Source: JABABD01 sp965530995
GTDB taxonomy: Bacteria; Bacteroidota; Bacteroidia; Flavobacteriales; Flavobacteriaceae
DNA: 8,490 bases
Direction of reading: 5' to 3'
Assembly: GCA_965530995.1 (NCBI GenBank)
Contig: CBESOB010000129.1
Span: 1-8,490 of the forward strand
This document shows, one piece after another, positions 1-6,490 of the stretch. Made by a program: the position numbers and the translations under genes. The notes under the pieces were generated by a model, which saw nothing but the letters and a program-made list of their open reading frames with translations, was not told the origin of the DNA and did no database searches. Position 1 is the first letter of the stretch, and every line of letters begins with the position of its first letter.

Positions 1-7
1 AAAATAT

Positions 8-403
8 ATGGGTAATCATGACATGATGGAGCAAGAAGAGATTTTCTCCAAAGTATTAAGAGCAGGGAGAAGAACGTACTTCTTTGATGTTAGAGCTACA
101 AAAGCTGAGGATTATTACTTGACTATCACAGAGAGTAAAAAATTCACTAACGATGATGGATCGTTTCATTATAAGAAACACAAGATCTATCTTTATAAAG
201 AGGATTTTTCTGAATTCAGGGAAATACTCGCGGAAATGACCGATTATATCATTTCGGAAAAAGGTGATGAAGTCATTAGCGAACGCCATCAAAAGGATTT
301 CAAGAAAGAATATGAGAATACTGATGCGGCTGAAGGAGGAACAACATCCAACGACGAGCCTTCACCTGAAAGTTTCACAGACGTAAGTTTTGATGACATA
401 TAA
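8..403 (+). CDS. PUR-family (DUF3276) nucleic-acid-binding protein
   Basis: This 131-residue protein matches the Bacteroidetes PUR-alpha-like family (DUF3276). Bacterial members have the PUR fold and bind single-stranded DNA or RNA; Borrelia BpuR, a relative, is a DNA/RNA-binding regulator. The recognisable core spans about residues 10-100: EIFSKVLRAGRRTYFFDVRA, then YYLTITESKKF, a DGSFHYKKHKIYLYKEDF block and the ISERHQKDFKKEY helix. The tail (about 103-131) is acidic and low in complexity (EGGTTSNDEPSPESF) and probably disordered. The ATG at 8 is only 7 nt from the window edge and the frame stays open upstream, so a longer start cannot be excluded; ATGs at 23 and 26 are alternatives, just before the conserved block. 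It is followed by a strong terminator and seems to end its own transcript. The family call is firm, but the cellular target is unknown. Confidence 0.88.
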   Translation: MGNHDMMEQEEIFSKVLRAGRRTYFFDVRATKAEDYYLTITESKKFTNDDGSFHYKKHKIYLYKEDFSEFREILAEMTDYIISEKGDEVISERHQKDFKKEYENTDAAEGGTTSNDEPSPESFTDVSFDDI

Positions 404-425
404 TAATCAATCTTAAAAAAACTCT

Positions 426-455
426 AACCGCTACTTAATCGTAGCGGTTTTTTTT
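426..455 (+). terminator. Intrinsic terminator after the PUR-family gene
   Basis: A perfect 9-bp stem (aaccgctac at 426-434 pairing with gtagcggtt at 441-449) encloses a 6-nt loop (ttaatc). An uninterrupted run of eight T begins inside the 3' arm (448-455). It lies 23 nt past the stop codon of the PUR-family gene, the expected place for a rho-independent terminator of that rightward transcript. The stem is preceded by an A-rich stretch (415-421), so weaker function on the opposite strand is possible. Confidence 0.93.
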
Positions 456-462
456 ATCTTTA
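455..462 (+). promoter_or_regulatory. Possible -7 promoter element for the M14 peptidase gene
   Basis: TATCTTTA matches seven of eight positions of the Bacteroidetes -7 consensus TAnnTTTG and sits 27 nt before the start codon at 490. It abuts the T-run of the preceding terminator. No TTG -33 element is visible at 19-21 bp upstream, where the terminator stem lies, so this is a weak call resting on one box and its position. Confidence 0.3.
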
Positions 463-489
463 GCCTAATCAATTAATCCAACCTCAACG

Positions 490-3006
490 ATGAGAACATT
501 ATGTATCCTAATTTGCTTGATTTCTATAACTATTCAAGCTCAAAACCCTGTTGACCTTTCTTACTACCTGCCAGATCATAGTAATTATGATCAATCAATA
601 CCAACTCCTGAAAGTATTATTGGACACCAAGTTGGGAAATGGCACATTACCCATGATAAACTAGTGCAATACATGAAAGCGCTAGCGGCTTCTTCCGATA
701 GGATAACCATTGAAGATAGAGGTAAGACTTTTGAGGATAGACCCCTATTATTATTGACAATAACGTCTCCTGAAAATCATCAGGACATTGATAACATACG
801 CAACAATCATGTTGCCCTGACCGAAAACGGCGCTAGTTCTTTAAACACCTCTGGGATGCCTATTGTGGTTTATCAAGGATTTTCCATTCACGGCAATGAG
901 CCTAGTGGAAGTAATGCATCCCTTCTAGCGGCCTATCACTTGGCGGCGTCACAAAGTCAAGACGTGAAGGACCTATTGGATAATACCGTCATTCTTTTCG
1001 ACCCTTCATTCAATCCAGACGGATTACAACGTTTTGCTTATTGGGCCAATGTAAACAAGAGCAAAAATCTTAATGCGGACCCTAATGATAGGGAATACGA
1101 CGAGGTTTGGCCTGGTGGCCGTACGAATCACTATTGGTTTGATATGAATCGTGATTGGTTACCAGTACAATTACCAGAATCTAGGGCTAGGATTAAATCA
1201 TTTCATAAATGGATGCCCAATATATTGACTGATCACCATGAAATGGGAACGAATGCCTCTTTCTTTTTTCAACCAGGGATTCCATCGAGAACACATCCGT
1301 TAACGCCTAAAATGAATCAACAATTAACCAAAGAAATTGGGAACTATCATGCAAAAGCAATGGATAAGATAGGATCCTTGTATTACACGGAGGAAAGCTT
1401 TGATGACTTTTACTATGGAAAAGGTTCTACATTCCCAGATATTAATGGTGGTATTGGAATCCTGTTTGAACAAGCAAGTTCCCGTGGTCATATTCAAGAA
1501 AGTGCCAATGGGGTCTTGACATTCCCCTTTACGATACGCAATCAGTTAACAGCTGCACTATCAACACTTGAAGCCGCCAAGAGCTTGCGAGTAAAGATAT
1601 TGGATTACCAACGCAGTTTCTTTAATGATGCTCGAAGTGAAGCATCTCGTCAAGGAAATAAGGCTGTAGTATTTGGAAGTGAGAAAGATGCGGCTAGAAC
1701 ATACCATTTAGCGGAGATACTGAAACGTCATAAGATAAAGTTTCATGAGGTAAATGAAGATTTTACCTCTAATGGCAAACGCTTCAAGAAAGGCTATAGT
1801 TACATAGTTCCAAAAAATCAAAAAAACACAAGATTACTGGATGCCATGTTCGATGTGCGAACTACATTTACTGATAGTTTGTTTTATGATGTTTCGGCTT
1901 GGACATTCTCACATGCCTTCAATGTAGATTACTCAGATATTGCGTCAACCGCCAATGCTGGAGATGTCGTAACCGAATTAAAACATAAAACGGGAGGAGC
2001 AGACAAAAGTAATTATGCCTATTTGATGGAATGGCATGAATACTATACTCCTAGTACATTATATCATATCCTCAAAAAAGGAATCCGTGCTAAAGTGGCC
2101 ATGAAGCAATTTAGCCTTAACGGAAAACAATATGATTATGGAACCATTATGGTTCCTGCACAGAATCAAAAACTAAATAGCGATCAATTGCATTCATTCT
2201 TAAATGATTTAGCGAAAGAAACACATGTGCAGTTTGATGCCGTGGGCACAGGCTTGACCCCGCAAGGAATTGATTTAGGAAGTAGTAATTTCAGAGCACT
2301 GGTATTTCCTAAAATTGCGTTATTGGTAGGAGAAGGAATTTCTTCTTATGATGCTGGAGAAATATGGCACTTGTTCGATCAGCGATTCAATATCACCGTC
2401 ACGAAGTTAAACGCCGATAATGTTGGAAGAGCTGATTTAAGTAAGTACACAACGATCATTGTTCCAAATTCATGGTCGGGACTAGGAGATAGTCAAACCA
2501 AGAAAGTTGAGGAATGGGTTCGTACTGGTGGCACCTTAATTGCTTACCGCGGCGCTGTGAATTGGTTAAAAAACAAAAAACTGCTGGACTTTGAAACCAA
2601 AAAATCTGAAGTGAAAGCCAAGGATGTGACTTTTGAGCAGAAAGGAGATTTCAATGGGGCACAAGTTATTGGAGGAGCTATATTTGAAGCCGAAATAGAT
2701 AGAAGCCACCCCATAAATTTTGGATATACCAATGACAAAATTGCATTGTTTCGAAACAATACTATTTTCATAAAGCCAGATAAGGATAGTTACGATAACC
2801 CTATTAAGTATACCAAGAATCCGTTATTAAGTGGTTATATTTCAAAACCAAAGCTGGATAGTTTGGCTGGTACGGTGCCTTTTAAAGTGGGTCGTAAAGG
2901 CCGAGGACGTGTCATCGCATTTACAGACAATACTAATTTCAGGGCCTTCTGGTATGGCACTAATAAGTTGTTAATGAATGCCATATTCTTTAGTAAGCAA
3001 TTCTAG
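490..3006 (+). CDS. Secreted M14-family zinc carboxypeptidase-like protein
   Basis: An 838-residue exported metallopeptidase, likely acting in the periplasm or outside the cell to trim peptides. Residues 1-17 form a signal peptide (hydrophobic core, probable cleavage after IQA17). The M14 domain covers roughly residues 45-365. Visible active-site motifs are HGNE (H134, E137; first two zinc ligands), NPDG (175-178), DMNRDW (218-223; N220-R221 correspond to the substrate-binding Asn-Arg of carboxypeptidase A), DHHEMG (248-253; H250 is the likely third zinc ligand) and GILFEQASSRG with E327 as probable catalytic Glu. The active site therefore looks intact. From about residue 608 the C-terminus (IALLVGEGISSYDAGEIWHLF, then TTIIVPNSW and VRTGGTLIAYRG) resembles a class I glutamine-amidotransferase-like Rossmann domain without an evident catalytic Cys; such extensions are known in Bacteroidetes M14 proteins. 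No type IX sorting domain is apparent. Its TAG stop overlaps the stop of the convergent acyltransferase gene. Substrate unknown. Confidence 0.9.
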   Translation: MRTLCILICLISITIQAQNPVDLSYYLPDHSNYDQSIPTPESIIGHQVGKWHITHDKLVQYMKALAASSDRITIEDRGKTFEDRPLLLLTITSPENHQDIDNIRNNHVALTENGASSLNTSGMPIVVYQGFSIHGNEPSGSNASLLAAYHLAASQSQDVKDLLDNTVILFDPSFNPDGLQRFAYWANVNKSKNLNADPNDREYDEVWPGGRTNHYWFDMNRDWLPVQLPESRARIKSFHKWMPNILTDHHEMGTNASFFFQPGIPSRTHPLTPKMNQQLTKEIGNYHAKAMDKIGSLYYTEESFDDFYYGKGSTFPDINGGIGILFEQASSRGHIQESANGVLTFPFTIRNQLTAALSTLEAAKSLRVKILDYQRSFFNDARSEASRQGNKAVVFGSEKDAARTYHLAEILKRHKIKFHEVNEDFTSNGKRFKKGYSYIVPKNQKNTRLLDAMFDVRTTFTDSLFYDVSAWTFSHAFNVDYSDIASTANAGDVVTELKHKTGGADKSNYAYLMEWHEYYTPSTLYHILKKGIRAKVAMKQFSLNGKQYDYGTIMVPAQNQKLNSDQLHSFLNDLAKETHVQFDAVGTGLTPQGIDLGSSNFRALVFPKIALLVGEGISSYDAGEIWHLFDQRFNITVTKLNADNVGRADLSKYTTIIVPNSWSGLGDSQTKKVEEWVRTGGTLIAYRGAVNWLKNKKLLDFETKKSEVKAKDVTFEQKGDFNGAQVIGGAIFEAEIDRSHPINFGYTNDKIALFRNNTIFIKPDKDSYDNPIKYTKNPLLSGYISKPKLDSLAGTVPFKVGRKGRGRVIAFTDNTNFRAFWYGTNKLLMNAIFFSKQF

Positions 3007-4043
3007 GTTTTAATTGCCAATATTGCCACCAATAGTGTGCAAAGCAGGTATAACATCATTATTTTAATTCCTAGGAATAAGAACGTCATCACACATATTA
3101 GCACTATAAAAATAGGTACTAAGGTTATTGCGACTACAAATCTAAAAGTAGAAAGAAACTCTAACTCAGTTATTTTGGGTTGAATATAGAATTTCCATAT
3201 AAGGAAGGGAAATAGCAGGCATAGTTTCAATAAAAATTTAAAGACCTTTTTATGAAGTTTGTTCCCTTTGGAACCTGAGTCTTGACAATCTATAAAACCA
3301 CTATCAATAGAATTATTCACTGCAATTGGATCAAGAAAATCAGCATTTATGTCGTTAAGTTGATGTAGAATTGTATCGTAATTTTCTAATGGAATATTAG
3401 TGGTCAGCCTACTAATGGCATCTTGCATGGTATTCTTAAGGTTATTCGTTTCCCGTATTGTGTTCGATGTATCTGCAGGTGCGTAATTTTGGGCATCAAT
3501 AGATTTTCCACAAAAAATGGCAACATTACTTCCTAGTTCTTCTGGTGTATCATAATTAAGACCAATTGGCTGTAATTTTAAATCTAGATCCTGGTGCTTT
3601 TCCAATGTATTGAAAACAATCCTGGTAAACCCTTTACTTAATGGTCTTACGCGTTTTGCGAGATCATGATTACCTTCCGGAAAAATGACCACAGTCTTAT
3701 TCTCATTCAACTTGTCTGAAATCGTATTAAAGAGACTTTCATTTCTCCCAAGGTTAGAATATCCATCCCGAATACGGTAAATAGGTAACAGTTGTAGACT
3801 TTTTAAAATATCACTTACTATTGCTTTTTTGAAAACACTAGCTCTTGTCAAGAAGTAAGCCGTTCCTTTGATTTTACTTCCTATAAGCAAAGCATCCATT
3901 AAAGCATTTTGATGATTACTCAAAATCATCAATGGCTTCCCTTGTGGTACGTTTTCTAGATTATGGATTTTGATCGACTTGAAATAAAAAAACAGTCCAA
4001 TGCTTATATAATTCTTTACAAAATGTAGCCAAAGAGTTTTCAA
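3003..4043 (-). CDS. PlsC-like lysophospholipid/glycerol-phosphate acyltransferase
   Basis: A 346-residue membrane acyltransferase of the PlsC/LPLAT superfamily, expected to transfer a fatty acyl group to a lysophospholipid or glycerol phosphate at the inner membrane. Visible motifs are SNHQNALMD (42-50; His44 and Asp50 catalytic pair, spaced HX5D rather than the common HX4D), LPIYRIRDG (86-94; motif II Arg), FPEGNHD (121-127; motif III, glycerophosphate binding) and LQPIGLNYD (158-166; motif IV). Residues 270-290 and 300-345 hold about three hydrophobic segments, probable C-terminal membrane anchors. The start is TTG at 4043: an in-frame TAA lies at 4058-4056, no ATG lies between, and the first downstream Met (residue 39) would remove the conserved N-terminal helix just before the catalytic His. 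This TTG overlaps the TGA stop of the symporter gene (TTGA), indicating translational coupling. It is the last gene of the leftward operon. The acyl acceptor cannot be told from sequence. Confidence 0.88.
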   Translation of the reverse strand: MKTLWLHFVKNYISIGLFFYFKSIKIHNLENVPQGKPLMILSNHQNALMDALLIGSKIKGTAYFLTRASVFKKAIVSDILKSLQLLPIYRIRDGYSNLGRNESLFNTISDKLNENKTVVIFPEGNHDLAKRVRPLSKGFTRIVFNTLEKHQDLDLKLQPIGLNYDTPEELGSNVAIFCGKSIDAQNYAPADTSNTIRETNNLKNTMQDAISRLTTNIPLENYDTILHQLNDINADFLDPIAVNNSIDSGFIDCQDSGSKGNKLHKKVFKFLLKLCLLFPFLIWKFYIQPKITELEFLSTFRFVVAITLVPIFIVLICVMTFLFLGIKIMMLYLLCTLLVAILAIKT

Positions 4044-4954
4044 ACCAACGTTGCTTTAGTTTTTTTCCTAGACCAGAACCATGCTAAGGATAAGCCTGAT
4101 ATAATATGCCAAATACCCCAAAAAGCAGCTATTAAAGCCATACCACCCAATCCATTGAAAAACGTGAAAATTAACATCAATCCCAAACCGGAGTTTTGAA
4201 TGCCGGTCTCAATGGCTAATGTTTTTTTGTTTTGAGAAGATAGTCCAAAAATTATTGCTAACAATAATCCGGAGCCAATCGCCAATATGTTATGTGTAAC
4301 CCCAATTAAAAATACTTGACCAATATATTCGAAAAAAACATCCAGATTTTGAGAAAAAGCCACGATTACTATGGTCATAAAAACGAGTATGGAAATTGGT
4401 TTCAAGATTTTAGAAAGTTTCAATGCCAACTGTTCATTTTTATATCTGAAAAGCATTCCTAAAATCAATGGAACACCTAAAATCAGGACAATGACTTTAA
4501 ACAATTCCATTGGATTAATTTCTATTGTTTTCAATATGGAAGACGTTGGACCATAAAGACTCCCATAAAATTGAAAATTGAATGGCGTCATAAACAAGGC
4601 CAAAAAAGTAGCAAAAGCTGTCAAACTCACTGAAAATGCCACATTCCCGTTTGCAAGGTGTGTTAAGAAATTAGAAATATTACCTCCTGGACAAGACGCA
4701 ACCATCATCATTCCTAAAGCTATACTCGGAGTTGGTTTTATTAATAAAATAAACAAATAAGTAATAAAGGGTAGTAAAAAAAACTGTGAAAAAACACCCA
4801 ATAAAAGTAACTTCGGCTGACGAAATAAGGTCTTGAAATCATTCATGGATACGCCCAATGCTACACCAAACATAACTAAGGCAAGAGAAATATTCAATAT
4901 CCACAGCCCCTTTGTGCCGAGTGTAATTACTACGTTATCTAGCTGATCTACCAT
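4040..4954 (-). CDS. BASS-family (bile acid:sodium symporter-like) transporter
   Basis: A 304-residue, strongly hydrophobic inner-membrane protein with about nine or ten membrane segments, matching the SBF/BASS family of sodium-coupled organic-anion symporters. Hallmarks are CPGGNISN (88-95) and ETGIQNSGLGL (249-259), the two crossover-helix motifs. By comparison with the Neisseria ASBT homologue, sodium-site residues appear kept: S94, N95, S108, T112 and E249 for one site, Q57, E249 and Q253 for the other. This suggests a working Na+-coupled carrier. The substrate need not be a bile acid: bacterial relatives carry pantoate, keto acids or other organic anions, and marine flavobacteria normally live in high Na+. 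The ATG overlaps the csaA stop by one base (TAATG), and the TGA overlaps the TTG start of the acyltransferase, so it is the middle gene of a coupled three-gene unit. Confidence 0.92.
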   Translation of the reverse strand: MVDQLDNVVITLGTKGLWILNISLALVMFGVALGVSMNDFKTLFRQPKLLLLGVFSQFFLLPFITYLFILLIKPTPSIALGMMMVASCPGGNISNFLTHLANGNVAFSVSLTAFATFLALFMTPFNFQFYGSLYGPTSSILKTIEINPMELFKVIVLILGVPLILGMLFRYKNEQLALKLSKILKPISILVFMTIVIVAFSQNLDVFFEYIGQVFLIGVTHNILAIGSGLLLAIIFGLSSQNKKTLAIETGIQNSGLGLMLIFTFFNGLGGMALIAAFWGIWHIISGLSLAWFWSRKKTKATLV

Positions 4955-5289
4955 TATTTAACAGTGGTCCCATTCTTGACTTTTTCTTCTGGTTTCAGCA
5001 GAATGACATTTTCGCCTTCTACAGCACCTAATACCAAACATTCACTCATCACGGTTGCTATTTGTTTTTTGGGGAAATTAATAACGGCTAATATTTGACG
5101 ATTCAGTAAGTCTTTTTTATTATAAAGTGTTGTGATTTGTGCGGACGATTTCTTGATTCCTAAGTCTCCAAAATCAATCGTAAGAATATATGCTGGATTT
5201 TTCGCCTCTGGAAAGTCAGTCGCTTCAATAATGGTTCCAACGCGTATATCGACGCTCACGAAGTCTTCAAAAGTTATTGTATCATTCAT
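4954..5289 (-). CDS. csaA: CsaA-like tRNA-binding domain protein
   Basis: A 111-residue stand-alone tRNA-binding OB-fold protein of the CsaA/Trbp111 type, related to the C-terminal domain of methionyl-tRNA synthetase. Bacillus CsaA has been reported both as an export-related chaperone and as a tRNA-binding dimer; the role in Bacteroidetes is unproven. Nearly the whole length is the domain: DFVSVDIRVGTIIEA (9-23), KSSAQITTLY (47-56), a slightly altered NFPKKQIA (71-78; NFPPKQIA is usual) and SECLVLGAV (82-90). The length agrees with the family, and no synthetase portion is missing or fused. It is the first gene of the leftward operon csaA, symporter, acyltransferase, with a one-base TAATG junction to the symporter. 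A -7-like box lies only 4 nt before the ATG. Confidence 0.92.
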   Translation of the reverse strand: MNDTITFEDFVSVDIRVGTIIEATDFPEAKNPAYILTIDFGDLGIKKSSAQITTLYNKKDLLNRQILAVINFPKKQIATVMSECLVLGAVEGENVILLKPEEKVKNGTTVK

Positions 5290-5293
5290 TTTT

Positions 5294-5301
5294 TAAAAAT
5301 A
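5294..5301 (-). promoter_or_regulatory. Possible -7 promoter element for the csaA operon
   Basis: On the minus strand TATTTTTA (5301 to 5294) fits seven of eight positions of TAnnTTTG. Only 4 nt separate it from the csaA ATG at 5289, so transcription starting at the usual distance would give a leaderless or nearly leaderless mRNA. I see no convincing -33 TTG at the right distance. The 47-bp gap to the divergent redoxin gene leaves little room for any other arrangement. Confidence 0.3.
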
Positions 5302-5336
5302 CGAATTATCCCGATATTTGAGTAAAGAGAAGCAAT

Positions 5337-5894
5337 ATGGCACAAACACCTTCAAATATGTTGCCGTTAGGCACCAAGGCTCCTGAATTTTCATTAGTTG
5401 ATACGATTACGGATCGAACCAAGGATCTTCATGAAATCAAAGGATCGAAAGGCACTGTAGTCATGTTCATATGCAATCATTGTCCGTTTGTAGTCCATGT
5501 AAATTCTCAATTGGTTCAATTAGCTAACGATTACGCTGAACAAGGTATCATTTTTGTCGCAATCTCAAGTAATGATGCCATTAACTATCCGCAAGATGGT
5601 CCAGATAAAATGAAGTCACACGCGCAACAAAACAAGTACCCGTTTCCGTATCTATATGACGAAACACAAGAGGTGGCTCAAGCCTTCAGCGCAGCTTGCA
5701 CTCCAGATTTTTATTTATTCGATAGCGAACTAAAACTAGTATATCGAGGACAATTGGACGACTCGAGACCTGGAAATGGAATTCCTTTATCTGGAACCGA
5801 TTTGCGAAATGCCATTGAAGCCGTCCTGCAGGACAAACAAGTCAATGCAAATCAAAAACCAAGTATTGGGTGCAATATCAAGTGGAAGGATTAA
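5337..5894 (+). CDS. Thioredoxin-like / peroxiredoxin-like (AhpC/TSA-type) protein
   Basis: A 185-residue protein with a thioredoxin fold of the AhpC/TSA-redoxin group, common in Flavobacteriia as 'thioredoxin family protein'. The domain opens with LGTKAPEFSLVDT (11-23) and has a CNHCPFV active site (C46 and C49) at the end of the first core strand (VVMFI). This is followed by FVAISSND (73-80), PFPYLYD (102-108) and the cis-Pro-like ACTPDFYLFDS (120-130). C121 sits beside the active site in this fold and C179 in SIGCNIKW near the C-terminus, so four cysteines are available for disulfide exchange. There is no signal peptide, which points to the cytoplasm. It probably reduces peroxides or protein disulfides, but the substrate is unknown. 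It is transcribed divergently from csaA across 47 bp, and its TAA stop overlaps the stop of the YfiT-like gene by 4 nt. The family is clear; oxidoreductase activity is inferred from the CxxC. Confidence 0.87.
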   Translation: MAQTPSNMLPLGTKAPEFSLVDTITDRTKDLHEIKGSKGTVVMFICNHCPFVVHVNSQLVQLANDYAEQGIIFVAISSNDAINYPQDGPDKMKSHAQQNKYPFPYLYDETQEVAQAFSAACTPDFYLFDSELKLVYRGQLDDSRPGNGIPLSGTDLRNAIEAVLQDKQVNANQKPSIGCNIKWKD

Positions 5895-6439
5895 TTATTC
5901 CAGCCTTCTCCTTTAATAAGATTTTCAATATGTGCGTAGTGATGGCTTCCATGCCATGCATAAATACCAATATTCTGCTTTAAAACGACCTCAACATTCC
6001 CTTCAGGATGGATGAAACTCCTGTTTAATTGTTCTTCTGTCAAACCTTTTAAAAGATATACCAATTTAAAATGCACGGCTTTCAAATGATCCAATGACAT
6101 TTGTATCGGAGCTGTCTTTGTGTCAAATAACTTTGCCCATTCTTGTTCATAATATGGTTTGATCAAAGGTTTATCTTCAGTCAATGCCCATTTGAATCGA
6201 ATATAACTATGATGATGGCTATCGGATATATGATGCACAACCTGCCTCAAGGTCCAACCTCCAGAACGATATGGTGTATCTAACTGAATATCATTCAAAG
6301 GAGAGACAAGATTGCTTAATTTGCCAGGCAAATGCTCTAAAATTGTTATCCATTCTATTAAGTGACCTTCAGTGATAATATCGGGACTAATGAATTTACC
6401 GATTGGGTAACGAAGGTATTCTAAGGCTTGTTCTGTCAT
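5891..6439 (-). CDS. YfiT/DinB-type metal-dependent hydrolase (putative thiol transferase)
   Basis: A 182-residue four-helix-bundle protein of the DinB/YfiT superfamily, often annotated as 'YfiT family bacillithiol transferase' or 'putative metal-dependent hydrolase'. Two diagnostic blocks are present: GWTLRQVVHHISDSHHHSYIR (61-81) and IYAWHGSHHYAHI (159-171). H70, H163 and H167 keep the spacing I recall for the metal-binding triad of Bacillus YfiT (93 and 4 residues apart), so the metal site looks intact. The N-terminal LEYLRYPIGKF (6-16) is also typical and supports the ATG at 6439. Related enzymes conjugate low-molecular-weight thiols to electrophiles, which would fit the neighbouring redoxin, but co-substrate and reaction are inference; some Bacteroidetes make bacillithiol. 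It converges on the redoxin gene (4-nt shared stop region) and diverges from the MEMO lipoprotein gene. A -7-like box lies 4 nt before its start. Confidence 0.88.
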   Translation of the reverse strand: MTEQALEYLRYPIGKFISPDIITEGHLIEWITILEHLPGKLSNLVSPLNDIQLDTPYRSGGWTLRQVVHHISDSHHHSYIRFKWALTEDKPLIKPYYEQEWAKLFDTKTAPIQMSLDHLKAVHFKLVYLLKGLTEEQLNRSFIHPEGNVEVVLKQNIGIYAWHGSHHYAHIENLIKGEGWNN

Positions 6440-6443
6440 GGTT

Positions 6444-6451
6444 TAAAGATA
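6444..6451 (-). promoter_or_regulatory. Possible -7 promoter element for the YfiT/DinB-type gene
   Basis: TATCTTTA on the minus strand (6451 to 6444) matches seven of eight positions of TAnnTTTG, and only 4 nt (6443-6440) separate it from the ATG at 6439. A transcript starting at the normal distance would be leaderless. No clear -33 TTG is seen. It is the mirror image of the rightward box at 6483-6490. Confidence 0.3.
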
Positions 6452-6482
6452 CTTAAAATTGAGATTGCTAATCTTAAATCAG

Positions 6483-6490
6483 TATCTTTA
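6483..6490 (+). promoter_or_regulatory. Probable -7 promoter element for the MEMO lipoprotein gene
   Basis: TATCTTTA matches TAnnTTTG at seven of eight positions. A TTG at 6459-6461 lies 21 bp upstream, a reasonable -33 distance for Bacteroidetes promoters. The ATG at 6515 is 24 nt downstream, which would leave a short leader. No Shine-Dalgarno sequence is present. Confidence 0.42.

Noticed and set aside
2544..2771. Leftward open frame antisense to the peptidase gene
   Set aside because: It is contained wholly within the M14 protein's C-terminal domain on the other strand, with no family resemblance.
2997..3017. Small inverted repeat at the peptidase/acyltransferase junction as a bidirectional terminator
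   Set aside because: The stem is only 6 bp and AT-rich with a 9-nt loop, and no T-run follows on either strand, so it does not qualify as an intrinsic terminator.
4371..4760. Two rightward open frames antisense to the symporter gene
   Set aside because: They are shadows of a well-conserved BASS transporter with intact motifs; neither has a promoter or recognisable product.
5884..5911. Possible hairpin at the redoxin/YfiT-like junction
   Set aside because: Only 4-5 bp can pair (gaagg with ccttc) across a 14-nt loop without a clear T-run; this is likely chance.
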